Of a stretch of DNA of 64,000 nt, positions 39,216 to 50,179 are shown piece after piece. The notes beneath the pieces were generated by a model that did not search any database, had not been told where the DNA came from, and saw only the letters and a list, made by a program, of their open reading frames with translations. Source of the stretch: Chromobacterium subtsugae (lineage in GTDB: Bacteria > Pseudomonadota > Gammaproteobacteria > Burkholderiales > Chromobacteriaceae); contig NZ_JYKA01000016.1 in the NCBI RefSeq assembly GCF_001676875.1, positions 1 to 64,000 on the forward strand. Direction: 5' to 3'. Positions within the stretch are counted from its first letter, which is position 1. Each line of letters begins with the position of its first letter. The position numbers were made by a program, and so were the translations under genes.

Positions 39216-40649
39216 TTAGCCGTGCAACGCGCGCTTGTCGGCGGCGAGCGCGGCTTCGTGGATCACTTCGGACAACGACGGGTGGGCGTGGACGATGCGC
39301 GCCAAGTCTTCGCTGGCGGCCTTGAACTCCATCGACACCACGCCTTCGCTGACCAGCTCGGACACCATCGGGCCGATCATGTGCAGGCCCAGGATGCGGT
39401 CGGTCTTGGCGCAAGCCAGGATCTTCACCGTGCCTTGCGCCTGGCCCAGGCCCAGCGCGCGGCCGTTGGCGCCGAAGCCGGAGGTGCCCTTCTTGTACTC
39501 GACGCCCTCGGCCTTCAGCTGCTCTTCGGTCTTGCCGACCCAGGCGATTTCCGGCGAGGTGTAGATCACCCACGGAATCACGCCGAAATCGACATGCGGC
39601 TTCTGGCCGGCGATGCGCTCGGCCACGGCCACGCCCTCTTCCGACGCCTTGTGCGCCAGCATCGGGCCGCGCACCACGTCGCCGATCGCCCAGACATTGG
39701 GCAGATTGGTGTGGCAGTGCTCGTCCACCGCGACGAAGCCGCGCTCGTCCAGTTGCAGGCCAACAGTCTCGGCGCCCAGGCCCTGGGTGTTCGGCACGCG
39801 GCCGATGGAGACGATCAGCTTGTCGAACTCGGCCTTCACCGCTTCGCCGTTCAATTCGTAATTGACGGTGACGCTCTTCTTGCCAGCCTTCACTTCGCCG
39901 ATCTTCACGCCCAGCTTGATGTCGAGGCCCGTATCTTTAGTCAGCGTCTTGAAGGCTTCCTTGGCGATCTGCTGGTCGGCGGCCGCCAGGAAGGTCGGCA
40001 TCGCTTCCAGAATGGTCACCTCAGCGCCTAAACGCTTCCAGACAGAGCCCATTTCCAGGCCGATCACGCCGGCGCCGATCACGCCCAGGCGCTTCGGCAC
40101 GGCGGAGAGCGCCAGCGCGCCCTCGTTGTCCAGCACCAGCTGGTTGTCGGTGGCCAGGCCCGGCAGCGCGCGCGGGCTGGAGCCGGTGGCCACGATCACG
40201 TGGCCGGCTTCCAGCGTGTCCACCACCGCGCCGTTGTCGGTGACTTCGATCACCCACTTGTCGCCCTGGCGGCCCTTGAAGGCGGCCAGGCCGTGGATGT
40301 TGGCGACCTTGTTCTTCTTGAACAGGAAGCTGATGCCCGAAGCGTTCTTGGTGATGATGTCGGTCTTGCGGGCCAGCATCTGGCCGACGTCCATCTTGGC
40401 GCCGGACACGCTGATGCCGTGCTTGGCGAAATCATGCTGCACCGCGTGGAAGTTTTCCGACGACTGCAGCAGCGCCTTGGACGGAATGCAGCCTACGTTC
40501 AGGCAGGTGCCGCCCAAGCTGGGCTTGCCTTCCGGGTTTTTGAACGCGTCTACGCAGGCGGCGCTGAAGCCCAGCTGGGCCGCGCGGATGGCGGCAACGT
40601 AACCGCCTGGGCCGCCGCCGATCACTACCACATCAAACTGTTGGCTCAT
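39216..40649 (-). CDS. lpdA: Dihydrolipoyl dehydrogenase (E3)
   Basis: A 477-residue flavoprotein that reoxidises the lipoyl arm of the 2-oxoglutarate dehydrogenase complex. FAD motif [20 protein letters not shown], the redox disulfide [16 protein letters not shown] (two Cys), the NAD motif [13 protein letters not shown] and the C-terminal HAHPSLSEV with the catalytic His-Glu base are all present. It follows a 61-residue membrane ORF and sucB on one message. Confidence 0.95.
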   Translation of the reverse strand: MSQQFDVVVIGGGPGGYVAAIRAAQLGFSAACVDAFKNPEGKPSLGGTCLNVGCIPSKALLQSSENFHAVQHDFAKHGISVSGAKMDVGQMLARKTDIITKNASGISFLFKKNKVANIHGLAAFKGRQGDKWVIEVTDNGAVVDTLEAGHVIVATGSSPRALPGLATDNQLVLDNEGALALSAVPKRLGVIGAGVIGLEMGSVWKRLGAEVTILEAMPTFLAAADQQIAKEAFKTLTKDTGLDIKLGVKIGEVKAGKKSVTVNYELNGEAVKAEFDKLIVSIGRVPNTQGLGAETVGLQLDERGFVAVDEHCHTNLPNVWAIGDVVRGPMLAHKASEEGVAVAERIAGQKPHVDFGVIPWVIYTSPEIAWVGKTEEQLKAEGVEYKKGTSGFGANGRALGLGQAQGTVKILACAKTDRILGLHMIGPMVSELVSEGVVSMEFKAASEDLARIVHAHPSLSEVIHEAALAADKRALHG

Positions 40650-40664
40650 GGTATTCCCTTGGGA

Positions 40665-40850
40665 TCAGGCCTTGCCGACTTTGAACAGCAAGGCCCCGAA
40701 AGCGATCATGAACAGCGCGATGACGATCTTGCCCACCCGGCTGTAGCTGTCCTCACGCACGCCGCGCTGATGCTTCTTCCAGGTCAGGAAGAGCAGCACC
40801 ACGCCGGCCAGCACCGAGGCCACGCCGTAAAACCAGTCAGGCAGATTCAT
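40665..40850 (-). CDS. Small membrane protein between sucB and lpdA
   Basis: A 61-residue protein with two transmembrane helices (FYGVASVLAGVVLLFL and VGKIVIALFMIAFGALLF) joined by a basic loop. It lies 15 nt before lpdA and 53 nt after sucB. No function is known to me; its place suggests co-transcription with the E2 and E3 genes. Confidence 0.65.
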   Translation of the reverse strand: MNLPDWFYGVASVLAGVVLLFLTWKKHQRGVREDSYSRVGKIVIALFMIAFGALLFKVGKA

Positions 40851-40903
40851 TCTCGCTCCGTTCTTGCAGATTCAGACAGGCCGGCTCGCGCCGGCCCTTG
40901 TCG

Positions 40904-42148
40904 TTACAGGTCGAGGATCAGGCGGGCCGGATCTTCGATGGCGTCCTTGATCGCCACCAGGGACAGCACCGCTTCGCGGCCGTCGATGATGCGGTGGTCG
41001 TAGGACTGGGCAAGATACATCATCGGGCGCACCACGACTTGACCGTTCTCAACCACGGCGCGCTCCTTGGTGGCGTGCATGCCCAGGATCGCCGATTGCG
41101 GCGGGTTGATGATCGGGGTGGACATCATCGAACCGAAGGTGCCGCCGTTGGAGATGGTGTAGGTGCCGCCGGTCAGCTCTTCCACGGTCAGCTTGCCTTC
41201 CTGGGCGCGCTTGCCGAAGTCGGCGATCTGCTTCTCGATGTCCGCCAGGCTCAGCTGGTCGGCATTGCGGATCACCGGCACCACCAGGCCGCGCGGGCTG
41301 CCTACCGCCACGCCGATGTCGAAGTAGCCGTGGTAGATGATGTTGTTGCCGTCGACGGAGGCGTTGACGATCGGGTACTTCTTCAACGCCGAAACCACAG
41401 CCTTGACGAAGAAGCCCATGAAGCCCAGCTTGATGCCGTGCTCTTTCTCGAACTTGTCCTTGTACTTGTTGCGCAGGTCCATCACCGGCTTCATGTTCAC
41501 TTCATTGAAGGTGGTGAGGATGGCGTTGGTCTGCTGGCTCATCACCAGGCGCTCGGCCACGCGCTGGCGCAGGCGCGACATCGGCACGCTCTGCTCCGGA
41601 CGGCCGGACAGGATGCCGGCGATGTTGACGGCGGCCGGGGTCGACGACAGCGCCGCGCCGGAGGACACCGGGCCGGCTTGCGACGGGGCGGCCGGCTTGG
41701 CGGCGGCTTGCACGTCTTCCTTCAGGATGCGGCCGTCGCGGCCGGAACCGGCGACATTCGCCAGGTTCACGCCGGTTTCGGCGGCCAGCTTGGCGGCGGA
41801 CGGCATGGCGGCGGCGCCTGCCGCCGGCGCGGCGGCCGGGGCTTGAACCGGAGCCGGCGCGGCTGCCGGAGCGGCGGCTGCCGGGGCAGGAGCGGCGTCG
41901 CCGGCTTGGGCTGCGGTGTCGATCTTGGCGATCAGCTGGCCGGACACCACGGTGGCGCCGTCCTGCTCGATGATCTCAACCAGCACGCCGGCTTGCGGGG
42001 CCGGCAGCTCCAGCACCACCTTGTCGGTTTCCAGGTCGATCAGGTTTTCGTCGCGCTTGACGAATTCGCCGACCTTTTTGTGCCAGCTCATCAGCGTGGC
42101 TTCGGATACGGATTCCGGCAGTTGCGGGACTTTGACTTCAATCAGCAT
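40904..42148 (-). CDS. sucB: 2-oxoglutarate dehydrogenase E2 (dihydrolipoyl succinyltransferase)
   Basis: A 414-residue core subunit: one lipoyl domain ([17 protein letters not shown], lipoylated Lys in ETDK, about residue 43), an Ala/Pro-rich linker, an E3-binding domain ([24 protein letters not shown]) and a C-terminal acyltransferase with [11 protein letters not shown] holding the catalytic His. GGAG before 42148 sets the start; the in-frame ATG at 42160 is less favoured. Confidence 0.95.
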   Translation of the reverse strand: MLIEVKVPQLPESVSEATLMSWHKKVGEFVKRDENLIDLETDKVVLELPAPQAGVLVEIIEQDGATVVSGQLIAKIDTAAQAGDAAPAPAAAAPAAAPAPVQAPAAAPAAGAAAMPSAAKLAAETGVNLANVAGSGRDGRILKEDVQAAAKPAAPSQAGPVSSGAALSSTPAAVNIAGILSGRPEQSVPMSRLRQRVAERLVMSQQTNAILTTFNEVNMKPVMDLRNKYKDKFEKEHGIKLGFMGFFVKAVVSALKKYPIVNASVDGNNIIYHGYFDIGVAVGSPRGLVVPVIRNADQLSLADIEKQIADFGKRAQEGKLTVEELTGGTYTISNGGTFGSMMSTPIINPPQSAILGMHATKERAVVENGQVVVRPMMYLAQSYDHRIIDGREAVLSLVAIKDAIEDPARLILDL

Positions 42149-42200
42149 GTTCTTCTCCATGGCGGGACGGCGGCCGGCCGTCCCTGACTTTCTCGTAGGC

Positions 42201-45029
42201 TCAGCGGGCGACCGACATCGCTTCTTCGACGAAGGCTTTCAGCTGGGCGACGTGCTTGCTCATATAACCGACCGCCGGCGACGCCGACGACGGGCGACCG
42301 GCGAACGACAGTTGCTGCTTGGCGGACAACAGGCCTTCCAGGCGGTGGCGGATCTGGTACCAAGCGCCCTGGTTGCGCGGCTCTTCCTGCACCCACATCA
42401 CTTCCTTGGCCTGGGTGTAGCGCGCCAGCTCGGCGGCCACCTGCTCGGTCGGGAACGGGTACAGCTGCTCGATGCGGACGATGGCGATCTCATCTTCCAG
42501 ACCGCGTTCCTTGCGGCCGGCGGCGAGGTCGTAATATACCTGGCCGGCGCACAGCACCACGCGCTTGACCTTCTTCGGATCCTTGACGATGGCGTCGCCG
42601 ATCACCGGGCGGAAGCTGCCGCTGGTCAGGTCTTCGATCGGGCTCATCGAATCCTTGAAGCGCAGCAGGCGCTTGGACAGGAAGATCACCAGCGGCTTGC
42701 GGTACGGGCGCAGCACCTGGCGGCGCAGCATGTGGAACATCTGGCCGGCTTCGGACGGCATCACCACTTGCATATTGTGCTCGGCGCACAGTTGCAGCCA
42801 GCGCTCCAGGCGGGCGGAGGAGTGCTCCGGGCCCTGGCCATCGTAGCCGTGCGGCAGGATGGTGGTCAGGCCGCACAGACGGCCCCACTTGGTCTCGCCG
42901 GAAGAGATGAACTGGTCGATGGCCACCTGGGCGCCGTTGGCGAAGTCGCCGAACTGGGCTTCCCAGATCACCAGCTGGTCGGGAGCGGAACAGGCGTAGC
43001 CGTATTCGTAGGCCAGCACCGCTTCCTCGTTCAGGATGGAGTCGATCACCAGGAAATCGGCCTGGTTGTCGGACATATTGCGCAGCGGCACATAGGCGCC
43101 CTGGTCCCAGCGCTCGCGGTTCTGGTCGTGCAGCACCGCGTGGCGGTGGCTGAAGGTGCCGCGGCCGGAGTCTTCGCCGGAGATGCGCACGCCGAAGCCG
43201 TTGGTCACCAGGCTGGCGTAGGCCAGCGTCTCTGCCATGCCCCAGTCGACATTCTGCTCGCCGGCGGCCATCGCCTTGCGCGCGGCCAGCACTTTCTGCA
43301 CGGTCGGGTGCAGCTTGAAGCCTTCCGGCAGCGAGGTGAACTTGTCGGTCAGGCGCTGGATGTCGGCCTGCGGCAGCGAGGTGTCGGTCGGGTGCGCCCA
43401 GTGGGTGCCCAGGTACTGGCTGAAGTCCAGCGCGTGTTCGCGGCGGTAGTTGGTCAGCGCGGTCTGTTCGACATGCTCGCCCTTGTCCAGCGCGTCGCGG
43501 TAGGCCTGGATCTGCGCGTCGCCTTCTTCCGCCTTCAGCACGCCCTCCTGCACCAGGCGCTCGGCGTACATCGCGCGCACGCCCTGGTGCTTGGCGATCT
43601 TCTTGTACATCATCGGCTGGGTCAGGAAGGGATCGTCGCCTTCGTTGTGGCCGAGCTTGCGGTAGCACACCAGGTCGATCACCACGTCCTTCTTGAAGGT
43701 CATGCGGTAATCCAGCGCGGCCTGCATCACGTAGCAGACGGCTTCCGGATCATCGCCGTTCACGTGCAGGATCGGCGCTTCGATCATCTTGGCCACGTCG
43801 GTGCAGTACATCGTCGAGCGGATGTCGCGGGTGTCCGAAGTGGTGAAGCCCACCTGGTTGTTGATGACGATGTGGATGGTGCCGCCGGTGCCGTAGCCGC
43901 GGGTCTGCGACAGGTTGAAGGTGCCTTGGTTGACGCCCAGGCCGCCGAAGGCGGAGTCGCCGTGGATCAGCACCGGAACAGCGGTCTTGCGTTCCGCGTC
44001 CTTGCGGCGCTCCTGGCGCGCGCGCACCGAGCCCTCCACCACCGGGTTGACGATTTCCAGGTGCGACGGGTTGAACGCCAGCGACACGTGCATCGGGCCA
44101 TTGGCGGTCGGGATGTCGGACGAGAAGCCCATGTGGTACTTCACGTCGCCGGAAGCCATCTGCTGGGCGGCCTTGCCTTCGAATTCGGCGAACAGGTCGC
44201 GCGGCTGCTTGCCCAGGGTGTTGACCAGCACGTTCAGGCGGCCGCGGTGGGCCATGCCGATGATCAGTTCCTGCACGCCTTGCGCGGTGGCGTTCTGGAT
44301 CAGGTGGTCCAGCGCCGCGATCGCGGATTCGCCGCCTTCCAGCGAGAAGCGCTTCTGACCGACGTACTTGGTGTGCAGGTAGCGTTCCAGCGTTTCCGCC
44401 GCGGTGATCTGCTTCAGGATGCGCTGCTTCTTGGCCGCGTCGTAGCGCGGGGTGGACAGGTCGCCCTCGAAGCGCTTCTGCACCCAGTGTTTTTCATCGG
44501 ACTGGGTGATGTGCATGAACTCGACGCCGATATTGCCGCAGTAGGTCTGCTTCAGGCGCGCCAGGATGTCGGACAGCGGCAGCTTCTGCGGGCCCACCAG
44601 CGAGCCGACGTTGAACTGCACCGCCATGTCGGCGTCGGTCAGGCCGTGGGTGGCCGGATCCAGTTCGCGCAGCGTCTGCTGGTCCATCCGCTTCAGCGGG
44701 TCGAGGTTGGCCTGGCGCGAGCCCAGCACGCGGTAGGCCGAGATCAGCTTGAGCACGCCCACCTGCTTCTGCATCGCGTCCCAGTCGGCGGCGGCGCTGC
44801 TGCGCTGGCCGGACAGCGGCTTCTTGGCCAGCTGGATGAACGACTCCTGGATCGGCTGGTGCGGCACGTCGCGCTCGGCGGCGCCCGGCGCCTGCGCCAG
44901 CTTGTCGAAGTAGTCGCGCCACTCGTTCGGAACCGAATTGGCGTCAGCGAGGTACTGTTCGTACAGCTCCTCGATGAACGGTGCATTCCCACCGAACAGG
45001 TAAGAATGGCTGTACATGGATTGCATCAT
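42201..45029 (-). CDS. sucA: 2-oxoglutarate dehydrogenase E1
   Basis: A 942-residue thiamine-diphosphate enzyme. It starts [27 protein letters not shown]; the ThDP-binding region contains [16 protein letters not shown] and NNQVGFTTS, and the [12 protein letters not shown]-type C-terminal motif is present ([15 protein letters not shown]). It decarboxylates 2-oxoglutarate and passes the succinyl group to E2. The longer frame upstream of 45029 runs into the gltA terminator and is not used. Confidence 0.95.
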   Translation of the reverse strand: MMQSMYSHSYLFGGNAPFIEELYEQYLADANSVPNEWRDYFDKLAQAPGAAERDVPHQPIQESFIQLAKKPLSGQRSSAAADWDAMQKQVGVLKLISAYRVLGSRQANLDPLKRMDQQTLRELDPATHGLTDADMAVQFNVGSLVGPQKLPLSDILARLKQTYCGNIGVEFMHITQSDEKHWVQKRFEGDLSTPRYDAAKKQRILKQITAAETLERYLHTKYVGQKRFSLEGGESAIAALDHLIQNATAQGVQELIIGMAHRGRLNVLVNTLGKQPRDLFAEFEGKAAQQMASGDVKYHMGFSSDIPTANGPMHVSLAFNPSHLEIVNPVVEGSVRARQERRKDAERKTAVPVLIHGDSAFGGLGVNQGTFNLSQTRGYGTGGTIHIVINNQVGFTTSDTRDIRSTMYCTDVAKMIEAPILHVNGDDPEAVCYVMQAALDYRMTFKKDVVIDLVCYRKLGHNEGDDPFLTQPMMYKKIAKHQGVRAMYAERLVQEGVLKAEEGDAQIQAYRDALDKGEHVEQTALTNYRREHALDFSQYLGTHWAHPTDTSLPQADIQRLTDKFTSLPEGFKLHPTVQKVLAARKAMAAGEQNVDWGMAETLAYASLVTNGFGVRISGEDSGRGTFSHRHAVLHDQNRERWDQGAYVPLRNMSDNQADFLVIDSILNEEAVLAYEYGYACSAPDQLVIWEAQFGDFANGAQVAIDQFISSGETKWGRLCGLTTILPHGYDGQGPEHSSARLERWLQLCAEHNMQVVMPSEAGQMFHMLRRQVLRPYRKPLVIFLSKRLLRFKDSMSPIEDLTSGSFRPVIGDAIVKDPKKVKRVVLCAGQVYYDLAAGRKERGLEDEIAIVRIEQLYPFPTEQVAAELARYTQAKEVMWVQEEPRNQGAWYQIRHRLEGLLSAKQQLSFAGRPSSASPAVGYMSKHVAQLKAFVEEAMSVAR

Positions 45030-45071
45030 GATCTGGCTACCCTTTGTCTTTACGTTGCAGCATTCACTCAA

Positions 45072-45104
45072 AGCGCTTGGGCAAGGCGGCCTTGCCCCAG
45101 CGCT
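45072..45104 (-). terminator. Second hairpin in the sucA leader
   Basis: AGCGCT + GGGCAAGG pair with CCTTGCCC + AGCGCT around a CGG loop, with one T-C mismatch; a TTT follows on the minus strand. It lies just past the gltA terminator and before sucA, so it may be a back-up terminator or attenuator. Confidence 0.5.
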
Positions 45105-45108
45105 CTGT

Positions 45109-45146
45109 AAAAAAGGGCTGGCTGAAGCCCCCGCTTCAACCAACCC
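45109..45146 (-). terminator. Terminator after gltA
   Basis: On the minus strand, a 14-bp stem (GGGTTGGTTGAAGC/GCTTCAGCCAGCCC, four G-U pairs) is followed by U6. It lies 13 nt past the gltA stop, so at least part of the transcription of sdh-gltA stops before sucA. Confidence 0.8.
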
Positions 45147-45158
45147 TGGTGTTTCACA

Positions 45159-46448
45159 TCAGCGCTTCGCCACTTCCACGAAGTCGCGGCGCGGAGCGCC
45201 GGTGTACAGCTGGCGCGGACGGCCGATCTTCATGCCCGGGTCGCCGATCATCTCGTTCCAGTGCGCGATCCAGCCCACGGTGCGGGCCAGCGCGAAGATC
45301 GGGGTGAACATCGAAACCGGGATGCCGATCGCGGACAGCACGATGCCGGAGTAGAAGTCCACGTTCGGGTACAGCTTGCGCTCGATGAAGTACGGGTCGT
45401 TCAGGGCGATCTTTTCCAGCTCCATCGCCAGCTTGAACTTCGGGCTGTCGCCCAGGCCCAGTTCCTTCAACACTTCGTCGCAGGTCTGCTTCATGATGGC
45501 GGCGCGCGGGTCCATGTTCTTGTACACGCGGTGGCCGAAGCCCATCAGCTTGTAGCGCTTGTCCTTCACGCCCTGCATGAAGTCGGCCACATTGTCCACC
45601 GAGCCGATCTCGTCCAGCATCTTCAGCACGGCTTCGTTGGCGCCGCCATGCGACGGGCCCCACAGGCAGGCGATGCCGGCGGCGATACATGCGAACGGGT
45701 TCGCGCCGGAGGAGCCGGCCAGACGCACGGTGGAGGTGGAGGCGTTCTGCTCGTGGTCGGCGTGCAGGGTGAAGATGCGGTCCATCGCGCGGGCCAGCAC
45801 CGGGTTCACCTTGTACTCTTCGCACGGGGTGGAGAACATCATGTGCAGGAAGTTTTCCGCGTAGTTCAGGCCGTTTTTCGGGTAGGAGAACGGCAGGCCC
45901 TTGTTGTAGCGGTAGGCTTGGGCGGCGATGGTCGGCAGCTTGGCCACCAGGCGGTGGGCCGAGATGCGGCGGTGTTCCGGATTGGAGATGTCCAGCGAGT
46001 CATGGTAGAACGCGGACAGCGCGCCCACCACGCCCACCATCACGGCCATCGGATGCGCGTCGCGGCGGAAGCCCTTGAACAGGCTCATCAGCTGGTCGTG
46101 CAGCATGTTGTGGCGCATCACGCCGCGTTCGAATTCCTTGCGCTGCGCCGCGGTCGGCAACTCGCCGTTCAGCAGCAGGTAGCACACTTCCAGATAGTCG
46201 CTCTTCTCGGCCAGCTGCTCGATCGGGTAGCCGCGGTAGTACAGATGGCCGAGGTCGCCGTCGATGAAGGTGATGCCGGATTCGCAGCTGGCGGTGGCGA
46301 GGAAGCCCGGGTCGAACGTGAACATCCCGGTCTTGCCGAAAGAGCGGATGTCTACGACGTCCGGACCCAGCGAGCCCCCCAGGACCGGCAGGTCGATGGA
46401 GTCCTTACCCTCGTTGTAGCTGAGCGTGACTTTGCGATTAGTTTCCAC
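45159..46448 (-). CDS. gltA: Citrate synthase
   Basis: A 429-residue hexameric-type citrate synthase like E. coli GltA. The catalytic segments are [15 protein letters not shown] (His-Glu), [12 protein letters not shown] (His) and the Asp in [10 protein letters not shown]. It starts with GTG, with GGGAG 7 nt upstream. It is the fifth TCA-cycle gene in the run after sdhE. Confidence 0.96.
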   Translation of the reverse strand: METNRKVTLSYNEGKDSIDLPVLGGSLGPDVVDIRSFGKTGMFTFDPGFLATASCESGITFIDGDLGHLYYRGYPIEQLAEKSDYLEVCYLLLNGELPTAAQRKEFERGVMRHNMLHDQLMSLFKGFRRDAHPMAVMVGVVGALSAFYHDSLDISNPEHRRISAHRLVAKLPTIAAQAYRYNKGLPFSYPKNGLNYAENFLHMMFSTPCEEYKVNPVLARAMDRIFTLHADHEQNASTSTVRLAGSSGANPFACIAAGIACLWGPSHGGANEAVLKMLDEIGSVDNVADFMQGVKDKRYKLMGFGHRVYKNMDPRAAIMKQTCDEVLKELGLGDSPKFKLAMELEKIALNDPYFIERKLYPNVDFYSGIVLSAIGIPVSMFTPIFALARTVGWIAHWNEMIGDPGMKIGRPRQLYTGAPRRDFVEVAKR

Positions 46449-46498
46449 AGCAATACTCCCAGTCGGTTTATATCGTTGTTGTTGGAGTGGTTTCGGCC

Positions 46499-46747
46499 TT
46501 ACAGCGATCGGAGGATCGCCACAATGGCCATCTCTTCCGGATCCTCGAGATCGGCCTTGCCGCTGACGATATCCAGAAAATCGGTGTCGGCCAGATCCAG
46601 CAGACGGCGGTAGGCCTCGATCTCGGCCGGGGCCAGCCGCCCGAACGGCCCGGCCAGGAATTTCTCCAGCACCAGGTCCAGTTCGAGCAGGCCGCGGCGC
46701 GAGCGCCAGCGCATCCGCTTCAGTTCTATCGGATCGTAAGTCGTCAT
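46499..46747 (-). CDS. sdhE: Succinate dehydrogenase flavination factor SdhE
   Basis: An 82-residue protein with the SdhE (YgfY/SDHAF2) signature [15 protein letters not shown]; the RGLLELD stretch includes the Gly-Leu-Leu-Glu needed for covalent FAD attachment to SdhA. Its ATG overlaps the sdhB stop by 3 nt, so the two are translationally coupled. Confidence 0.95.
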   Translation of the reverse strand: MTTYDPIELKRMRWRSRRGLLELDLVLEKFLAGPFGRLAPAEIEAYRRLLDLADTDFLDIVSGKADLEDPEEMAIVAILRSL

Positions 46748-47454
46748 ACCGCGCGCTTGACCATCAGGTCCTTGATCTTGCCGATCGCCTTGGTCGGGTT
46801 AAGGCCCTTCGGGCAGACGTCGACGCAGTTCATGATGGTGTGGCAACGGAACAGGCGGTACGGGTCCTCCAGATTGTCCAGACGCTCGCTGGTGGCTTCG
46901 TCGCGGGTATCGGCGATGAAGCGGTAGGCGGCCAACAGGCCGGCCGGGCCGACGAACTTGTCCGGGTTCCACCAGAACGACGGGCAGGACGTCGAGCAGC
47001 ACGCGCACAGGATGCACTCGTACAGGCCGTCCAGCTCCTTGCGGTCCTCCGGCGACTGGCGGCGCTCGCGTTCCGGCGGCGGCGTGTCGTTGATCACGTA
47101 CGGTTTGATCGAGTGGTACTGCTTGAAGAACTGCGCCATGTCCACGATCAGGTCGCGCACCACCGGCAGGCCCGGCAACGGACGCAGCTCGATCGGCTGC
47201 TTCAGGCCGCGGAAGTCGGTGACGCAGGCCAGGCCGTTCTTGCCGTTGATGTTCATCGCGTCGGAGCCGCAGACGCCTTCGCGACAGGAACGGCGGAAGC
47301 TCAGCGTGTCGTCCTTGATCTTCAGCTTGACCAGCGCGTCCAAGAGCTTGTGCTCGGTGGCGTCCATCTCCACGCTGATGTCCTGCATGTACGGCTTGGC
47401 ATCCTGGTCCGGGTTGTAGCGGTAGATGCGGAATTTGATGGTTTCGGTAGTCAT
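46744..47454 (-). CDS. sdhB: Succinate dehydrogenase iron-sulfur subunit
   Basis: A 236-residue subunit with the [2Fe-2S] ligands in [12 protein letters not shown] plus NGLACVTD, and the [4Fe-4S] and [3Fe-4S] ligands in [13 protein letters not shown] and [15 protein letters not shown]. It links the flavin to ubiquinone. The ATG start [13 protein letters not shown] is 14 nt after sdhA; the longer frame overlaps sdhA. Confidence 0.95.
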   Translation of the reverse strand: MTTETIKFRIYRYNPDQDAKPYMQDISVEMDATEHKLLDALVKLKIKDDTLSFRRSCREGVCGSDAMNINGKNGLACVTDFRGLKQPIELRPLPGLPVVRDLIVDMAQFFKQYHSIKPYVINDTPPPERERRQSPEDRKELDGLYECILCACCSTSCPSFWWNPDKFVGPAGLLAAYRFIADTRDEATSERLDNLEDPYRLFRCHTIMNCVDVCPKGLNPTKAIGKIKDLMVKRAV

Positions 47455-47468
47455 CTCTGGTTCAACCC

Positions 47469-49244
47469 TTAGTAGGTGCGGGCCTTCAGCTTGATCGTGT
47501 CCACGGTCAGCGGCTGCATGTTCACCGGCTTGTACTCCAGGCGGTTGCCGTCGCGGAACCACAGCGTGTGCTTCAGCCAGTTGACGTCGTCGCGGCCGTT
47601 CGGGGTGGCCTCGGTGTCCAGCGCGTCGTCGCGGACGTGGGCGCCGCGGCTTTCGGTGCGGGCATTGGCGGAAACCATGGTGGCCTTAGCCACTTCGATC
47701 AGGTTCTCCAACTCCAGCGCCTCGATGCGGGCGGTGTTGAACACCTTGGACTTGTCGCCGATTTCGGTCTTGGCGACCATGTCGGCCACTTCCAGGATCT
47801 TTTCCACGCCTTCGGCCAGCATGTCCTTGAAGCGGAACACGCCGCAGTGGGCCTGCATGGTGCGCTGCAGCGCGGCGCGAGCCTCGTGCACCTGCACGCC
47901 GTTGGTCTGGTTGTCCAGACGCGCGACGCGGGCGACCGAACGCTCGACGTCGGCCATAGCCAGCTCCGGCAGGTCTTCCGGATGCTGCTTGATGAATTCG
48001 ATCATCGAGTTGGCCGAGCTCTTGCCGAATACCAGCAAGTCCAGCAGCGAGTTGGTGCCCAGGCGGTTGGCGCCGTGCACCGACGCGCACGCGCATTCGC
48101 CGGCGGCGTAGAAGCCATGCACCGCCTCGCCGTGGATCACCACTTCGCCGTGGTAATTGGTGGGGATGCCGCCCATCTGGTAGTGGCAGGTCGGCACCAC
48201 CGGAATCGGGGCCTTGATCGGGTCCACGCCGGCGAACTTGATCGAGATCTCGCGGATGCCCGGCAGCTTGGACATGATCACCTCGGGGTCGAGGTGGGTG
48301 ATGTCCAGCAGCACGTGATCCTTGTTCGGACCGCAGCCGCGGCCTTCGTTGATCTCGGTCACCATCGCGCGCGACACCACGTCGCGGGAAGCCAGGTCCT
48401 TGGCGTTCGGCGCGTAGCGCTCCATGAAGCGCTCGCCCTGCGCGTTGCGCAGAATGCCGCCTTCGCCGCGCACGCCTTCGGTGATCAGCACGCCCGCGCC
48501 GGCCACGCCGGTCGGGTGGAACTGCCAGAATTCCATGTCTTCCAGCGGGATGCCGGCGCGCGCCGCCATGCCCACGCCGTCGCCGGTGTTGATGAAGGCG
48601 TTGGTGGAGGAAGCGAAGATGCGGCCGGCGCCGCCGGTGGCAAACAAGGTGGCCTTGGCCTGGAACACCACGATTTCCGAGGTTTCCATTTCCATGGCGA
48701 CCACGCCCTGCACGCGGCCTTCGGCGTCGCGGATCAGGTCAAGCGCCATCCACTCGACGAAGAAGTGAGTGTTGGCGCGCACATTGCGCTGGTACAGCGC
48801 GTGCAGCATCGCGTGGCCGGTGCGGTCGGCCGCGGCGCAAGCGCGGCGAACCGGCTTGCCTTCGCCGAAGTCGGACATGTGGCCGCCGAACGGACGCTGG
48901 TAGATGGTGCCATCCGGATTGCGGTCGAACGGCATGCCGTAGTGCTCCAGCTCCACCACCACTTTCGGGGCTTCGCGGCACATGAATTCGATCGCGTCCT
49001 GGTCGCCCAGCCAGTCCGAACCCTTGACGGTGTCGTACATGTGCCAGTGCCAGTTGTCCGGCTCGGAGTTGCCGAGCGAAGCGGACACGCCGCCCTGGGC
49101 GGCCACGGTATGGGAGCGGGTGGGGAAAACCTTGGACAGCACGGCGGTCTTCAGGCCGGCTTCCGACAGTTGCAGCGCAGCGCGCATGCCGGCGCCGCCG
49201 GCGCCCACGACTACCGCATCAAAATGACGAACAGGAATACCCAT
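47469..49244 (-). CDS. sdhA: Succinate dehydrogenase flavoprotein subunit
   Basis: A 591-residue flavoprotein: FAD-binding VVVGAGGAGMRAALQLSEAG, the covalent flavin His in SHTVAAQGGVSASLGN, and the catalytic region HPTGVAGAGVLITEGVRGEGG and HGANRLGTNSLLDLLVFG. Its ATG overlaps the sdhD stop by one base (TAATG), so the start is well fixed. Confidence 0.96.
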   Translation of the reverse strand: MGIPVRHFDAVVVGAGGAGMRAALQLSEAGLKTAVLSKVFPTRSHTVAAQGGVSASLGNSEPDNWHWHMYDTVKGSDWLGDQDAIEFMCREAPKVVVELEHYGMPFDRNPDGTIYQRPFGGHMSDFGEGKPVRRACAAADRTGHAMLHALYQRNVRANTHFFVEWMALDLIRDAEGRVQGVVAMEMETSEIVVFQAKATLFATGGAGRIFASSTNAFINTGDGVGMAARAGIPLEDMEFWQFHPTGVAGAGVLITEGVRGEGGILRNAQGERFMERYAPNAKDLASRDVVSRAMVTEINEGRGCGPNKDHVLLDITHLDPEVIMSKLPGIREISIKFAGVDPIKAPIPVVPTCHYQMGGIPTNYHGEVVIHGEAVHGFYAAGECACASVHGANRLGTNSLLDLLVFGKSSANSMIEFIKQHPEDLPELAMADVERSVARVARLDNQTNGVQVHEARAALQRTMQAHCGVFRFKDMLAEGVEKILEVADMVAKTEIGDKSKVFNTARIEALELENLIEVAKATMVSANARTESRGAHVRDDALDTEATPNGRDDVNWLKHTLWFRDGNRLEYKPVNMQPLTVDTIKLKARTY

Positions 49245-49588
49245 TACAGCCCCCAAACCACTTTAACGGAATAGATGAAACAGGAAACCAGCCAGACGAT
49301 GGTGAACATGTGCAGCGCCAGGCGGATGCCCACCGGCTTCACATAGTCCATCCACACGTCGCGGATGCCCACCCATACGTGCAGGAACAGCGCCAGCAGC
49401 GTGGTCTGGGTCAGCACCTGCACCCAGGTATGGCTGAAGAGGTCTTTCCAGCCTTCATAGCCGGACGGCAGCGCCAACAGGAACAACGCCAGGGCCACGG
49501 TGTAGATCACCATCACCACGGCGGTGACGCGCTGCATCACCCAATCGCGCAGGCCGTAGCCGGCGCCGACAACATTGCGGTTTACCAT
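49244..49588 (-). CDS. sdhD: Succinate dehydrogenase membrane anchor SdhD
   Basis: A 114-residue membrane protein with three helices (about 15-38, 55-78 and 90-112). It binds heme b and ubiquinone with SdhC. The segment LFLHVWVGIRDVWMDYVKP holds the candidate heme/quinone residues. It overlaps the sdhC end by 7 nt. Confidence 0.93.
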   Translation of the reverse strand: MVNRNVVGAGYGLRDWVMQRVTAVVMVIYTVALALFLLALPSGYEGWKDLFSHTWVQVLTQTTLLALFLHVWVGIRDVWMDYVKPVGIRLALHMFTIVWLVSCFIYSVKVVWGL

Positions 49589-49959
49589 AGAGCGATGCCT
49601 CCCAGAACCAGGGTCAGCGCCAGGCTGACGACCAGCACGGTCTTGGCGGTGGCGCGGGCGGTCTCAAGTTCCAGACCTTTGTGAATATCGAGAAACAGGA
49701 AGCGGATGCCGGCGCAGAAGTGATGCATGTAAGCCCAGATCAGGCCCAGCAGCACCAGCTTCATCAGCGGGTGGGCGACCACGGCGCGGTAGGTTTCAAA
49801 CGATTCGGCCGAACTGAGCGAACCGTGCAGCAGATAGATCAACAGCGGGAGGGAGAAGAACAGCGCCACACCACTGACCCGGTGCAGGATGGAGACGAAG
49901 CCCGGCACGGGCAGTCTGATCCTGGCCAAGTCCAGATGCTTCGGTCTTTGCTTCTGCAT
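49582..49959 (-). CDS. sdhC: Succinate dehydrogenase cytochrome b556 subunit SdhC
   Basis: A 125-residue subunit: RPKHLDLARIRLPVPGFVSILHRVSGVALF contains the conserved ISILHRVSG-type quinone site, and the heme His is likely in YMHHFCAGIRFLFLDIHKG. Three membrane helices are visible. It is the first gene of the sdh-suc run; a TAGAAT -10 (plus strand 50111-50116) is a candidate for its promoter. Confidence 0.93.
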   Translation of the reverse strand: MQKQRPKHLDLARIRLPVPGFVSILHRVSGVALFFSLPLLIYLLHGSLSSAESFETYRAVVAHPLMKLVLLGLIWAYMHHFCAGIRFLFLDIHKGLELETARATAKTVLVVSLALTLVLGGIALW

Positions 49960-50110
49960 AAGGCTTTCCTTGGATGTTTTTTGTGACCAAGAGGGTTACA
50001 TGGCGACCGCCCACCACGGGAGGCCGCCCGGCCGGCTCTGCCCTTGTGTCGGGCGATGCCTGCCTTTACCTGGCACATTGCCGACGATTCATTTGCAATA
50101 TGCGCCGGGG

Positions 50111-50116
50111 ATTCTA
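50111..50116 (-). promoter_or_regulatory. Candidate -10 of the sdhC promoter
   Basis: TAGAAT on the minus strand, 150 nt before the sdhC ATG, in the 220-nt gap after the GntR gene. A -35 (TACGGG) 16 nt upstream is poor, so the site is tentative. I see no terminator between the GntR gene and sdhC. Confidence 0.35.
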
Positions 50117-50179
50117 ACAAATCTCGGACTACCCCGTACTGCTTCCGAGTCTTTTAATCTGCGTCAAAGCGGCCAGCCT

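Noticed and set aside
41916-45110. 1064-codon open frame on the plus strand
   Set aside because: Antisense to sucB and sucA; long only because the complementary strand avoids stops.
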